Of a stretch of DNA of 27,049 bases, positions 1-7,294 are shown one piece after another. The position numbers were made by a program, and so were the translations under genes. Position 1 is the stretch's first letter; each line of letters starts with the position of its first letter. This DNA is from JANPEF01 sp031413115. GTDB taxonomy: Bacteria; Eisenbacteria; RBG-16-71-46; DASYSL01. The notes under the pieces were generated by a model, which worked only from the letters and a program-made list of their open reading frames with translations, ran no database searches and had not been told where the DNA came from. Location: contig JANOEH010000064.1 in NCBI GenBank assembly GCA_031413115.1, positions 1 to 27,049 of the forward strand, given 5' to 3'.

Positions 1-1037
1 GGCAGACGTGGCGATTCGAGAAGATCGGCTTCTTCGATCGCCAGAGCCCCCCGTTCCGGGTCCAGCGCTACCGCTGCCTTTCCTGCCGGCGGAGCTTCTC
101 GGACCAGACGTTTCGCACCACCTACTGGATGCGCAAGCCAGACCTCCTGGCCTCCGTGCTCGGTCGGCTGAACTCCTGCTCGGGCTTTCGCCAGATCGCC
201 CGCGAGCTCAACGTCGCGCCGACGTCGGTCGCCGTCGCGATGGCTCGACTGGGCCGGCACTGTCTCCTGCTTCATGAACTGATGCGCCCCAGGGGTCGGA
301 TCCGCGAGGCGCTGAGCGCCGACGGCTTCGAGAGCTTCGAGTGGAGCCAGTACTACCCCTCGAACTACAACGTGGCCGTCGGAAAGGAGTCGCACTTCTT
401 CTACGGCTTCACGGCCACCGAGCTCAGGCGCAAAGGCTGCATGACCGCCGCGCAGAAGAAGATCCGGGCCAGGCTCGAGGCGACACTCGGGCGGCCCGAT
501 CCCAGGGGGATCGAGAAGGACTTCGCGCAGCTCTTGTCGATCGTCGCTCCGCGGCCCCAGGAGCTGGTGCTGCACACCGACGAGCACCAGGCGTATCCCC
601 GTGCCCTCAAGCGAGTTCCCCACCTGGCGATCGAGCACAGGACGATCTCCTCGCGGGCTGCGCGCACGCCGCAGAACCCACTCTTCCCGGTGAACCTGGC
701 GGATCTCCTGATCCGTCACTGCGGATCCCATCACAAGCGCGAGACGATCGCGTTCTCCAAGCGCCTGCAGAGCGGGTGCGGACGGATGGCGATCTTCGCC
801 GTGTGGCGCAACTTGATGAAGCCGTTCTCCGAGCGGGATCGAAAAGCGGACAGGGAGTCGCCGGCCATGCGCCTGGGAATCACGGATCACCTGTGGACGG
901 TCGAAGAGGTGCTCGCAAAGCGACTCTTCCCGAGCCGGGTCGCGCTGTCCGATCCGTGGGCCGACTACTACTGGGGGCGGGTGCCGAGCCGGACGATTTC
1001 ACGGTGGAGAGAGCATCGACGGAAGTACGCGGTGTAG
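1..1037 (+). CDS. IS1/IS1595-like DDE transposase, 5' end outside window
   Basis: Partial gene: the frame is open from base 3, ahead of the first in-window ATG at 129, and that upstream part reads as half of a zinc ribbon (C-L-S-C followed by RRSFSDQTF), so the true start lies off the window. Numbering from the ATG at 129, a helix-turn-helix-like stretch (GFRQIARELNVAPTSVAVAM) covers about 19-38. Asp65 (SADGF), Asp151 (LHTDEH) and Glu205 (HKRETIAF) are spaced like a DDE catalytic triad. The C-terminal part is basic. Zinc ribbon, HTH and DDE core in that order is the layout of IS1- and IS1595-type transposases; assignment of the triad is by motif appearance only. The gene stands alone, convergent with the hydrolase gene beyond it, and a candidate terminal repeat lies 68 bp after its stop. 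It looks intact from base 3 to the stop, so it may be active. A domesticated relative is the alternative. Confidence 0.7.
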   Translation, partial: QTWRFEKIGFFDRQSPPFRVQRYRCLSCRRSFSDQTFRTTYWMRKPDLLASVLGRLNSCSGFRQIARELNVAPTSVAVAMARLGRHCLLLHELMRPRGRIREALSADGFESFEWSQYYPSNYNVAVGKESHFFYGFTATELRRKGCMTAAQKKIRARLEATLGRPDPRGIEKDFAQLLSIVAPRPQELVLHTDEHQAYPRALKRVPHLAIEHRTISSRAARTPQNPLFPVNLADLLIRHCGSHHKRETIAFSKRLQSGCGRMAIFAVWRNLMKPFSERDRKADRESPAMRLGITDHLWTVEEVLAKRLFPSRVALSDPWADYYWGRVPSRTISRWREHRRKYAV

Positions 1038-1060
1038 TGCACGCGCGAAAAAACGAAGCA

Positions 1061-1085
1061 GGACGGCCCCAGGAAGGGACCGTCC
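1061..1085. terminator. hairpin behind the transposase gene, possible terminator
   Basis: GGACGGCCCC (1061-1070) pairs with GGGACCGTCC (1076-1085) with one mismatch around the five-base loop AGGAA. There is no T run on the plus side. On the minus strand a run of six T (bases 1049-1054 of the complement) follows about seven bases after the stem, so it could also stop transcription of the hydrolase operon entering from the right. Confidence 0.45.
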
Positions 1086-1120
1086 CGATCTACACACAAT
1101 CGTGCGGGCACAACCGAAGC

Positions 1121-1996
1121 CTAAGCCCCGATCCGGTTGGTCCCCAGCACGTGCCGGTCGAGCCAGCGGGTGAGGTCGGCGAGCACGCGGTTGCGGTCCA
1201 GCTCGTTGAGCGGCTCGTGGTACATCCCGGGATAGATCCGCGCCTCGCTGCCGGGCACGGTGGCCAGGCGCATGAACTTCTGCGCCGCGTCGACGCTCGC
1301 GATCGGATCGGCCGCACCGTGCAGCAGCAGGACCGGCGCCTCGAGGATCGTACCCTCTCCACCCTCGACTCCCGCATGCACGCGCGCCTGGGCGGCGCGC
1401 ATCGCGGTGAAGTAGCGCGCCGTCATGACCCGCACGAGCAGCGGGTCGGAGTCGTAGGCGGCGACGATCGCCGCGTCGTGCGACATCTCGCGGCCCCTGT
1501 TCCCGTGCGCCTGCGCCAGCCGCGGCAGGATCCCCGACACCGCATTCGCCAGCGCCACCTTGAACGGCGGCAGCACCCTCGAGGTGGCGAAGAACGGCGC
1601 GACCAGCACGAGTCCGTGAAAGATGCCGCGGTGCGCCGAAAGCCATTCGGCCGCAAGCAGCCCGCCCATGCTCGCTGCGAGCAACGCGCGCCGTGTGGGC
1701 AGGCGGCGCTCAGCCTCGAGCACGCCGACGACGGTCGTGAGGTCGTCGTGGAGCGCCTGCCACGAGGGCGTGTGCCCGCGCGGCCCGCTCGAGGCGCCGT
1801 GCCCGCGCCCCTCGATGACGAAGCTCGAGTAGCCGCGCGAGGCGAGCTCGGTCTGCAGTCGCGCATAGCGCCCAGCGTGCTCGGCGAACCCGGGGACGAT
1901 CACGACGCCGCCACGCGGATCGGCGACGGGATGACCGACGACGTGCAAACGCACGCCGTTCGCGGGGATGGTCAGCTCGAAGGGGGTATTCGCCAT
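1121..1996 (-). CDS. alpha/beta hydrolase, monoacylglycerol lipase / lysophospholipase-like
   Basis: 291 residues, starting at the ATG at 1996 (MANTPFELTIPANG), which is where family members begin; a longer in-frame extension is Arg/Pro-rich and overlaps the SDR gene, so it was rejected. The family hydrolyses monoglycerides or lysophospholipids. Visible features: the VPGFAEH oxyanion-hole region, RGHGASSGPRGH at 64-75 (the monoglyceride-lipase signature GHG-S-G-R-H), nucleophile Ser109, acid Asp230 (LLHGAADP) and His260 (YPGMYHE). The nucleophile elbow reads A-A-S-M-G-G, not the usual G-H-S-M-G-G, so the first elbow Gly is Ala. No signal peptide, so probably cytosolic or membrane-peripheral. 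It is last of a three-gene operon, 16 bases after the SDR stop. Family is confident; substrate is inferred. Confidence 0.85.
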   Translation of the reverse strand: MANTPFELTIPANGVRLHVVGHPVADPRGGVVIVPGFAEHAGRYARLQTELASRGYSSFVIEGRGHGASSGPRGHTPSWQALHDDLTTVVGVLEAERRLPTRRALLAASMGGLLAAEWLSAHRGIFHGLVLVAPFFATSRVLPPFKVALANAVSGILPRLAQAHGNRGREMSHDAAIVAAYDSDPLLVRVMTARYFTAMRAAQARVHAGVEGGEGTILEAPVLLLHGAADPIASVDAAQKFMRLATVPGSEARIYPGMYHEPLNELDRNRVLADLTRWLDRHVLGTNRIGA

Positions 1997-2012
1997 GGCG
2001 CGGGAGAAACCG

Positions 2013-2744
2013 TCAGCCACGCTTCGGGGGATGAAGGGGCCGCAGGTGGACCTGCGACACGAGCGCATTCGGCGAGGCGGTGACGATCGCCAGCGCCGCA
2101 TGCGCGACGTCGTCGACGGTGAGGCGGCCCTCGGGCTCGCGGCCGCCGGCGAACTCGGTCGCGGTCGAGCCGGGGCAGATCGCGGCGACACGGATGCCGA
2201 AGTGGCGTAGCTCGAGCATGCAGGCCTCGCTGAATCCCATCAGCCCGAACTTGGTCGCGTTGTAGCCCGACAGGTTTGGGTTGGCGACGAGGCCCGCGAC
2301 CGATGCGATGTTGAGGATCGTGCCCGAGCCCTGGCGCTTCATCGCCGGGACGACCGCGCGCGTGCACAGGAACGGTCCGCGCAGGTTGACGCCGAGCATC
2401 TCGTCGAATTGCTCGATCGTCATCGCGTCGACCGGGCCGAAGTGGCCCAGCCCGGCGTTGTTCACCAGGATGTCGAGGCGGCCGAAGGCGTCGAGCGTCC
2501 CCTGGACCATGCCCTCGACCGAGCGGTCGTCACGCACGTCGGCCGGCACGACGATGGCGTGGCGGCCGAGTGCGGCGATCTGCTTCGCCAGGTCCTCGAG
2601 GTCGGGCACCGTGCGCGCGGCGAGCGCCACGTCGGCGCCGGCGCGGGCCAGCGCCAGCGCGACGCCGCGGCCGATGCCGCGCGACGCGCCGGTGACCAGC
2701 GCGGTCTGGCGCGCGAGCGGTTGCGCCTCGCCCGGGGCGGACAT
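2013..2744 (-). CDS. short-chain dehydrogenase/reductase, FabG-like
   Basis: 243 residues with all classical SDR marks: nucleotide-binding TGASRGIG at 18-25, NNAG at 95-98, Asn120, and the catalytic Ser148, Tyr161 and Lys165 (GYNATK). The PGSTATEF segment follows the catalytic helix as usual. It should catalyse NAD(P)-dependent reduction or oxidation of a carbonyl or hydroxyl group. An Arg (AART at 43-45) after the second strand leans towards NADPH, which is inference. The ATG at 2744 lies one base after the TGA of the NYN-S1 gene (TGACATG), implying translational coupling. Substrate is unknown; the lipase-like gene downstream would fit lipid metabolism but does not prove it. Confidence 0.9.
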   Translation of the reverse strand: MSAPGEAQPLARQTALVTGASRGIGRGVALALARAGADVALAARTVPDLEDLAKQIAALGRHAIVVPADVRDDRSVEGMVQGTLDAFGRLDILVNNAGLGHFGPVDAMTIEQFDEMLGVNLRGPFLCTRAVVPAMKRQGSGTILNIASVAGLVANPNLSGYNATKFGLMGFSEACMLELRHFGIRVAAICPGSTATEFAGGREPEGRLTVDDVAHAALAIVTASPNALVSQVHLRPLHPPKRG

Positions 2745-2745
2745 G

Positions 2746-4149
2746 TCAGCGCTCCTCGTCGTCGTCGCCGTCGCGCCAGCGGGTGGCGGCTTCGGCGGCG
2801 GCTTCGTCCTCGACGTCGCCTTTGTGGGAGACGGGCACCGGAGCGGCATCGCCCGCCAGCTCGGCATCCTCGGGCAGCGTGAAGGCCAGTCGCCTCGAGT
2901 CGAGGTCGACCTTGCTGACGACGGCGTCGACCTCCTGGTCGAGCCGGTAGCGCTCGCTCGGGTGATGACCCCACGGCGTGGAGAAGATGTTCGAGATGTG
3001 GAGCAGGCCGAAGATGCCGGGCTCGAGCTCGATGAAGACGCCGTACTCCTTGACCCCGCTCACCCGGCCGTGGACGGCGCTGCCCACGTCGTATTTGGAG
3101 GCGGCGTGCAGCCACGGGTCGTCGCTGAGCTGCTTCAGGCCGACGGAAACGCGGCCGTTGCTCTCCTCGACCTCGAGCACCTGCACCCGGAGCTTCTGGT
3201 TGAGCGTGACGATCTGGCCCGGGTGTCGCACGTGCTGCCACGCCATCTGGCTGACATGCAGCAGCGCATCGACTCCCCCCAGGTCGAGGAACGCGCCGAA
3301 CTCGGTGATCGACTTGACCGTGCCCTCGACGACGTCGCCGGGGACCCACGTCCGGTTGCCCCACACCTGCGGGTCGCCCCGTTCGGCCCGATTGCGCTCG
3401 AGTGCGGCCATGCGCTGCGCCAGCTTGCCGCGAGCCCACGGCGCGTCGGGCGCAGCGGCGCCGAAGGCGGGTTGGGCGTCGTCGTCGCGCATCGCGCCCC
3501 CGCGCGTGTTGCGGGGCAGCGCGCCCTCGCTGCGCGGCCAGCCTCCGCGCTCGCCGCGGTCGCCGTCGCGCCGTTCGCTGCGCTCGGCCCGCTCAGCCCG
3601 CTCGATCCGCTCGTGGCGCGAGGCGGGACCGCCGGTGGCATCCATGCCGTGGCCCCCGTCGATGCGCTCGAGTCCGGGGATCTCGAGGGGGTCGAAATTC
3701 CCGCCCGACGCCGAAATGAGGTCGTAGGAGACCGAGCCCGGCACGCCTGAGATGATCACTTCCTTGCCGAAACGATTGCGGGCCATGGTCACGACACGCA
3801 GGAAATCGCGGTCGCCCGTCATCAGGAGGACGGTCGGAATGGCGGCACGATCGAGCATCGTCTCGATGATATCGATCAGCATGTCCATGTCGGCGCCGGA
3901 CTTCCTGCGGTCCCCGACCTGGTGAGCCCGCACGTTGACCGCGGTGATGCCCGATACCTGGAGATCGCGCAGGACCTCCGAGGGGAAGTCCTCGAAGTCG
4001 GCGTAGGCGCGCGCGATGTTGACGAGGCCGTATTTTCGGGCGGTTTCGATGAGCAACGAAGCCCGGGGCTCGACCCCGTAGGCATTCAGTGTTCCGAAGC
4101 GGATGTTCTCGAAGTCGATGAAGAGCGCCACTTCCTTGCGTGGTTCCAC
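2746..4149 (-). CDS. NYN-domain (PIN-like) putative ribonuclease fused to two S1 RNA-binding domains
   Basis: 467 residues. Residues 5-155 form a NYN/LabA-type PIN-like domain with acidic residues at Asp12 (FIDFEN), Asp87, Asp89 and Asp93 (GADMDMLIDI) and Asp113/Asp115 (MTGDRDF), the pattern that binds metal in these nucleases. Residues 160-260 are a charged, Arg/Glu-rich linker, probably disordered. Two S1 (OB-fold) domains follow at about 269-340 (VEGTVKSITEFGAFLDLGG) and 355-425 (VHGRVSGVKEYGVFIEL), both like ribosomal protein S1 repeats. The C-terminus is acidic. The start is the GTG at 4149, with GGGAG ten bases upstream; an ATG seven bases further upstream is out of frame. It is first in an operon with the SDR and hydrolase genes. 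A role in RNA cleavage or turnover is inferred; the S1 tail is unusual for NYN proteins. Confidence 0.85.
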   Translation of the reverse strand: MEPRKEVALFIDFENIRFGTLNAYGVEPRASLLIETARKYGLVNIARAYADFEDFPSEVLRDLQVSGITAVNVRAHQVGDRRKSGADMDMLIDIIETMLDRAAIPTVLLMTGDRDFLRVVTMARNRFGKEVIISGVPGSVSYDLISASGGNFDPLEIPGLERIDGGHGMDATGGPASRHERIERAERAERSERRDGDRGERGGWPRSEGALPRNTRGGAMRDDDAQPAFGAAAPDAPWARGKLAQRMAALERNRAERGDPQVWGNRTWVPGDVVEGTVKSITEFGAFLDLGGVDALLHVSQMAWQHVRHPGQIVTLNQKLRVQVLEVEESNGRVSVGLKQLSDDPWLHAASKYDVGSAVHGRVSGVKEYGVFIELEPGIFGLLHISNIFSTPWGHHPSERYRLDQEVDAVVSKVDLDSRRLAFTLPEDAELAGDAAPVPVSHKGDVEDEAAAEAATRWRDGDDDEER

Positions 4150-4430
4150 AGTCCATTGTCTCCCTGGGGGCGACGAATCGCCTGGGTCCGGCCCTGGATC
4201 GCGATCGGGGGATTCACGAGGGGAACAATGCCAAGGATGCGAATCCCGCGGCCGGGTATCTGAATGTGCTTCGCGCGACGTCCTGTCCGCAAAGCTGTTG
4301 CCGAGGTCCGTTCAGCCGGTTTCGTATTCCTTGAGCGCGCGCGAAAGCCCTCCGCCGTGGTACGCCCGGGATGTTCGCGGCTCGCGAACGATCATAGCCG
4401 ACGCAATGGCGAGATTCCTACGACAAACAT
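4150..4430. other. intergenic region with an inverted repeat
   Basis: 281 bases between the NYN-S1 gene and the upstream operon's last gene. It must carry the promoter of the NYN-S1 operon, but I see no convincing -35/-10 pair on the minus strand. The clearest structure is GTTCGCG (4373-4379), loop GCT, CGCGAAC (4383-4389), a perfect 7-bp stem. It could be a protein-binding palindrome or a weak terminator for the operon ending at 4431. No coding sequence is supported. Confidence 0.5.
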
Positions 4431-4790
4431 TTATCCGGAGGTCGCGGGAGGGTCCTGTTGGTCCGGGCGGAGCCCCATGGCCCCCTGGACCTTGCCTTCG
4501 ATCGAGAGCGGTTCACCCCGTCGCTCGTCGATGCGAAGGTGCGTGACCACGCGATCGCTCCCCGTGTGCAGGTCGAACGTGGCCGTGTGCAGCGCGCGGG
4601 CCAGGGCAAGCACGTCGTCGAGGGGACCCTCGACCAACGTGCCCATGGCGGTGAGTTGGTGGGCGAGGCCGCTGGCCTTCACCAGCGGCAGGAGCGCGCG
4701 GATGAACTCGCGAATGGTGGCCTCGCCGGTGCCCAACGGCGTGATGAAGATCTCGGCGACGACGGGTCGGCGGGGATCGAACGCGGGCAC
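4431..4790 (-). CDS. MTH1187-family thiamine-binding-like protein (DUF77)
   Basis: 119 residues with the small alpha/beta fold pattern of the MTH1187/YkoF-like family: VAEIFITPLG near the N-terminus, a helix, then LTAMGTLVEG and VVTHLRIDERRG. Members bind thiamine-like ligands or are of unknown role. The start is the GTG at 4790, eleven bases after the TGA of the thioredoxin-like gene. No ATG is available before the conserved region and no clear ribosome binding site is visible, so expression probably depends on coupling to the upstream gene. The C-terminal 25 residues are unconserved-looking. The family call is solid; the ligand is not established. Confidence 0.8.
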   Translation of the reverse strand: MPAFDPRRPVVAEIFITPLGTGEATIREFIRALLPLVKASGLAHQLTAMGTLVEGPLDDVLALARALHTATFDLHTGSDRVVTHLRIDERRGEPLSIEGKVQGAMGLRPDQQDPPATSG

Positions 4791-4801
4791 GGAATGCCGC
4801 G

Positions 4802-5407
4802 TCAGGGGCGGGCGGTGGCGCCCGCGCTGGCGCGTCGGTAGGCGTCCCAGCTCGTCGTCTTGTAGTGGCCGTCGCCGATGAAGCGCAGGACGCCGAGGAA
4901 CTGGTCGGGCTTGACGAAGCCGGGCACCTGCGTGACCAGCGCGCCGTCGGCGGCGAAGAACAGGGTCGTCGGGTAGCCGGTGATGCGGAACGAGTCGGCG
5001 AACTGGCGATGCGTGCTCTCGACCCCGCCATAGTCGACGCGACTGTCGTCGTCCTCGGCGTCGACCCGGGCGGCGATGAACTTGCGCCCGACGAACTCGC
5101 GCACGGCCGGGTCGGCGTAGGTCGCCTTGTCCATCTTCCGGCACCAGCCACACCACCTGGTCTGGACGTCGACCAGGAGTGGCCGGCCCGTGCGCTTCGC
5201 CTCGGCGAGGCCCTCCTCGAGGTCGGTCCAGCGGATCTTCTCGACCTCGATGTCGGCCGCCATGTCGGCCGTCGGAACGGCGGCCCCGCCCCCGGCACTG
5301 CCCCCCCGGATCAACTTCGGTGACGGCCCCTCGGCCTGTTCGGCGGCCGGAGAGGCAAACACGAACCCGACGAGCAGGGCGAGCGGAGCCACACGGACGG
5401 AACGCAT
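4802..5407 (-). CDS. exported thioredoxin-like protein with CGWC active site
   Basis: 201 residues. A short signal peptide (MRSVRVAPLALLVGFVFASPA) is followed by an Ala/Gly-rich spacer and a thioredoxin fold. The redox motif W-C86-G-W-C89 with RKMD after it, and the cis-proline loop GYPTTLFF (Pro146), place it near the Thioredoxin_7 / DsbD C-terminal group. It likely reduces or repairs disulfides outside the cytoplasm. The start is the ATG at 5407, 32 bases after the stop of the metallophosphoesterase. Both catalytic cysteines are present and length is normal. The electron donor is not visible here. Confidence 0.85.
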   Translation of the reverse strand: MRSVRVAPLALLVGFVFASPAAEQAEGPSPKLIRGGSAGGGAAVPTADMAADIEVEKIRWTDLEEGLAEAKRTGRPLLVDVQTRWCGWCRKMDKATYADPAVREFVGRKFIAARVDAEDDDSRVDYGGVESTHRQFADSFRITGYPTTLFFAADGALVTQVPGFVKPDQFLGVLRFIGDGHYKTTSWDAYRRASAGATARP

Positions 5408-5439
5408 GGCGGCAGCCTAGCACGTGGCCGAAACGGGCC

Positions 5440-6297
5440 TCAACCGCGCCCCCGGACGGTGTGATCGATCGCAGCGGTCGGGTCCGTGGGATCGAACACG
5501 ACCGCGCACCAGCGCTTGTCGCCGTCGAACTGCCCCGGGTTCACCACCCGCGTGCGCCCGATCGTGTCGTGGAAGCGTCCCGAGACCGTCGGGCTCTCGT
5601 GGATGTGCCCCGACAGGGACCACGGCGGCTGGTACTGCTCGAGAAACGCGCGCAGCGCGCGCGAGCCCACGGGCGCGCCGCCGTGGATGCGGTCGCAGGC
5701 GGTGTCGAAGGGCGGCGAGTGGACGACGAAGACCGTGCGCGCGGGATCGGTGCGGGTCGCCAGAGCGGTGAGGGCGTCGGCGATGGTGGCGCCGCGGGCG
5801 CCTGGGTCGAAGCGGAACGCCTCGAGACCCTCGGGCGTCGAACGCCAGCCATCGAGCCTGAGGCCGGGCGGCGAATCGGCCGTGTCGAAGCGCTCCCAGT
5901 CCTTGATCCCGAACGGCGTGATCGGCACCCACGACAGTCCCGCCAGCGCCAGGCCGCCCTCGGCGGGTCCGAGTTCGTGGACGCGATCGTGCAGCACCGA
6001 CCACAGAGCGGGGTCACCGTCAGTGAACACGTCGTGGTTCACGGCCCAGTCGTCGTTGCCCATGAGGATGAACAGGCGCACGCCCGGCGCCGCGGCGCGC
6101 ACCCGCTCGGCATAGGCGCGGAAGGGCCCGGTCCAGAACGCGCGCTGCAGCGACGGTCCGTCGAATGCCCCGGCGTGGGGACCCAGGTCGCCGCCCAGGA
6201 TCACGACCGACGGGCGGTGCGCCTCGGCCGCGGCGACGAGCGCTTCGTAGAACGGAGGATACCCGTGAAGGTCCGAGGTGAAAATCCAGCGTCCCAC
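5440..6297 (-). CDS. metallophosphoesterase (calcineurin-like)
   Basis: 285 residues starting at the GTG at 6297, chosen because WIFTSDLHG, the first metal-binding motif, begins three residues later and the upstream lipoprotein stop is only 14 bases away. Motifs in order: SDLHG (Asp9, His11), GGDLG (Asp37), GNDDW (Asn81, Asp82), FVVHSPPFD, and SGHIHE. This is the full calcineurin-like dimetal set, so a phosphomonoesterase or phosphodiesterase is expected. The closing VNPGQFDG is typical of small bacterial members. No signal peptide, hence cytosolic. It is second in a four-gene operon; the substrate cannot be told from sequence. Confidence 0.88.
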   Translation of the reverse strand: MGRWIFTSDLHGYPPFYEALVAAAEAHRPSVVILGGDLGPHAGAFDGPSLQRAFWTGPFRAYAERVRAAAPGVRLFILMGNDDWAVNHDVFTDGDPALWSVLHDRVHELGPAEGGLALAGLSWVPITPFGIKDWERFDTADSPPGLRLDGWRSTPEGLEAFRFDPGARGATIADALTALATRTDPARTVFVVHSPPFDTACDRIHGGAPVGSRALRAFLEQYQPPWSLSGHIHESPTVSGRFHDTIGRTRVVNPGQFDGDKRWCAVVFDPTDPTAAIDHTVRGRG

Positions 6298-6311
6298 GGG
6301 AGGCGACTCGC

Positions 6312-7145
6312 CTAGACGCGAACCACGATCGCCTCGCGGCGCTTGCTCAGCGACGGGAAATCGATCGCCCGGAAAAGCGTGATCCTGCCCGCATACGAGA
6401 CCTTCACGATGTACGAGTCGCCGGCCGTGCCCGCCAGGACCCCGTAGGCGACGGAGAACAGGAACTTCCCACCTCCCGAGGTCATGCCCTCGCCGAGGAT
6501 GTTCGGCGTCCCGTACTCCTGCACCGACACCAGCGCACCGTCGAGCGCCAACCCGCTGGTCGCGTCCTCGACCTTTATGTCGTAGAGCGTCGAGTCGGCG
6601 CTCGGGGTGGCCAGGTCGTGCCGCAAGTCGAACGAGATCGGCGGCCCGTCGCTGCCGGTCACGTTCATGTGGGCGAACACGGCATCGGCGGGGATCCCGA
6701 TGGTCAGCTTCCGCGTGATGATGAGGTCCTTGATCGTGATCGTCTGCAGCGTGTCGCCCGACATCCCGACGTTGCATTCCTCGTCGGCCGTATAGCGGAC
6801 CAGCGGCGTGATCACGTACACGCGAGCTGTGTCGGGGCCCTCGAGGCGGAGCTCGAGTCCGCCACGGGCCTCGCAACCGTTGTGGAACACGGTCTGAACC
6901 TTGACGCGCACGTCCATGACGACGGTGGTGAGCGTGTCCGTGGGCACGCCGTTCACCTTGATCGTGTCGTTGCGCGTCGTGTAGCTGGTCACGTCGTAGG
7001 CGATGCCGGGCACCGGCAGCGCGTTCTGGATGGTCCGCCCCTCCTCGCTGCAGCCCGCGAGCACAGTGGCGGCGGCGGCGGCGAGGACCAGGGCGGCAAG
7101 GCGGACACGGGAGAAAACGCGGGGGAATCGTGCAGTCTGGGTCAT
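6312..7145 (-). CDS. predicted lipoprotein of unknown function
   Basis: 277 residues. The N-terminus (MTQTARFPRVFSRVRLAALV and onward) is a lipoprotein signal ending in the lipobox L-A-G-C with the lipidated Cys32. The rest is rich in beta-strand-like, Thr/Val/Asp-rich sequence with no family I recognise; the part from about residue 190 resembles a carboxypeptidase-regulatory/transthyretin-like beta sandwich (LDGALVSVQEYG, GGGKFLFSVAYG), which is a weak impression. The ATG at 7145 is preferred over an upstream in-frame GTG because it starts the signal peptide. First gene of the operon ending at 4431 and divergent from the gene at 7295. Confidence 0.75.
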   Translation of the reverse strand: MTQTARFPRVFSRVRLAALVLAAAAATVLAGCSEEGRTIQNALPVPGIAYDVTSYTTRNDTIKVNGVPTDTLTTVVMDVRVKVQTVFHNGCEARGGLELRLEGPDTARVYVITPLVRYTADEECNVGMSGDTLQTITIKDLIITRKLTIGIPADAVFAHMNVTGSDGPPISFDLRHDLATPSADSTLYDIKVEDATSGLALDGALVSVQEYGTPNILGEGMTSGGGKFLFSVAYGVLAGTAGDSYIVKVSYAGRITLFRAIDFPSLSKRREAIVVRV

Positions 7146-7200
7146 GGATCGACGATAGCACACCCCTCCGCGTCGGCAGGAGCCCCGGCAGGACCCCGGC

Positions 7201-7230
7201 TTGACCCCCGGTCGGGAGAGCCGCCATACT
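7201..7230 (+). promoter_or_regulatory. sigma70-type promoter for the gene at 7295
   Basis: TTGACC at 7201-7206 and CATACT at 7225-7230, spacer 18. This predicts a transcript starting near 7237 and a leader of about 58 bases ending in the ribosome binding site AGGAAGGAAGG just before the ATG at 7295. Confidence 0.5.
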
Positions 7231-7294
7231 TTCGGGGTCGACACTCGCCGCCCCACCCGCCGTCCCCCGGACGGCTCCGTTCAGGAAGGAAGGC

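Larger units (their letters stand above)
1..1115 (+). mobile_element. insertion-sequence-like element, right portion
   Basis: The transposase gene is followed by a hairpin and then by GGGCACAACC at 1106-1115. The same ten bases form both outer ends of the inverted-repeat element at 23456-23595, so 1115 is proposed as the right boundary. The left end and any target-site duplication are outside the window. The boundary is inferred from that sequence match and from the next gene's stop codon at 1121-1123. Confidence 0.5.

Noticed and set aside
341..2083. A 580-residue open frame on the plus strand across the transposase end and the hydrolase gene
   Set aside because: It crosses the IS boundary and two real genes, is low-complexity and has no recognisable domain.
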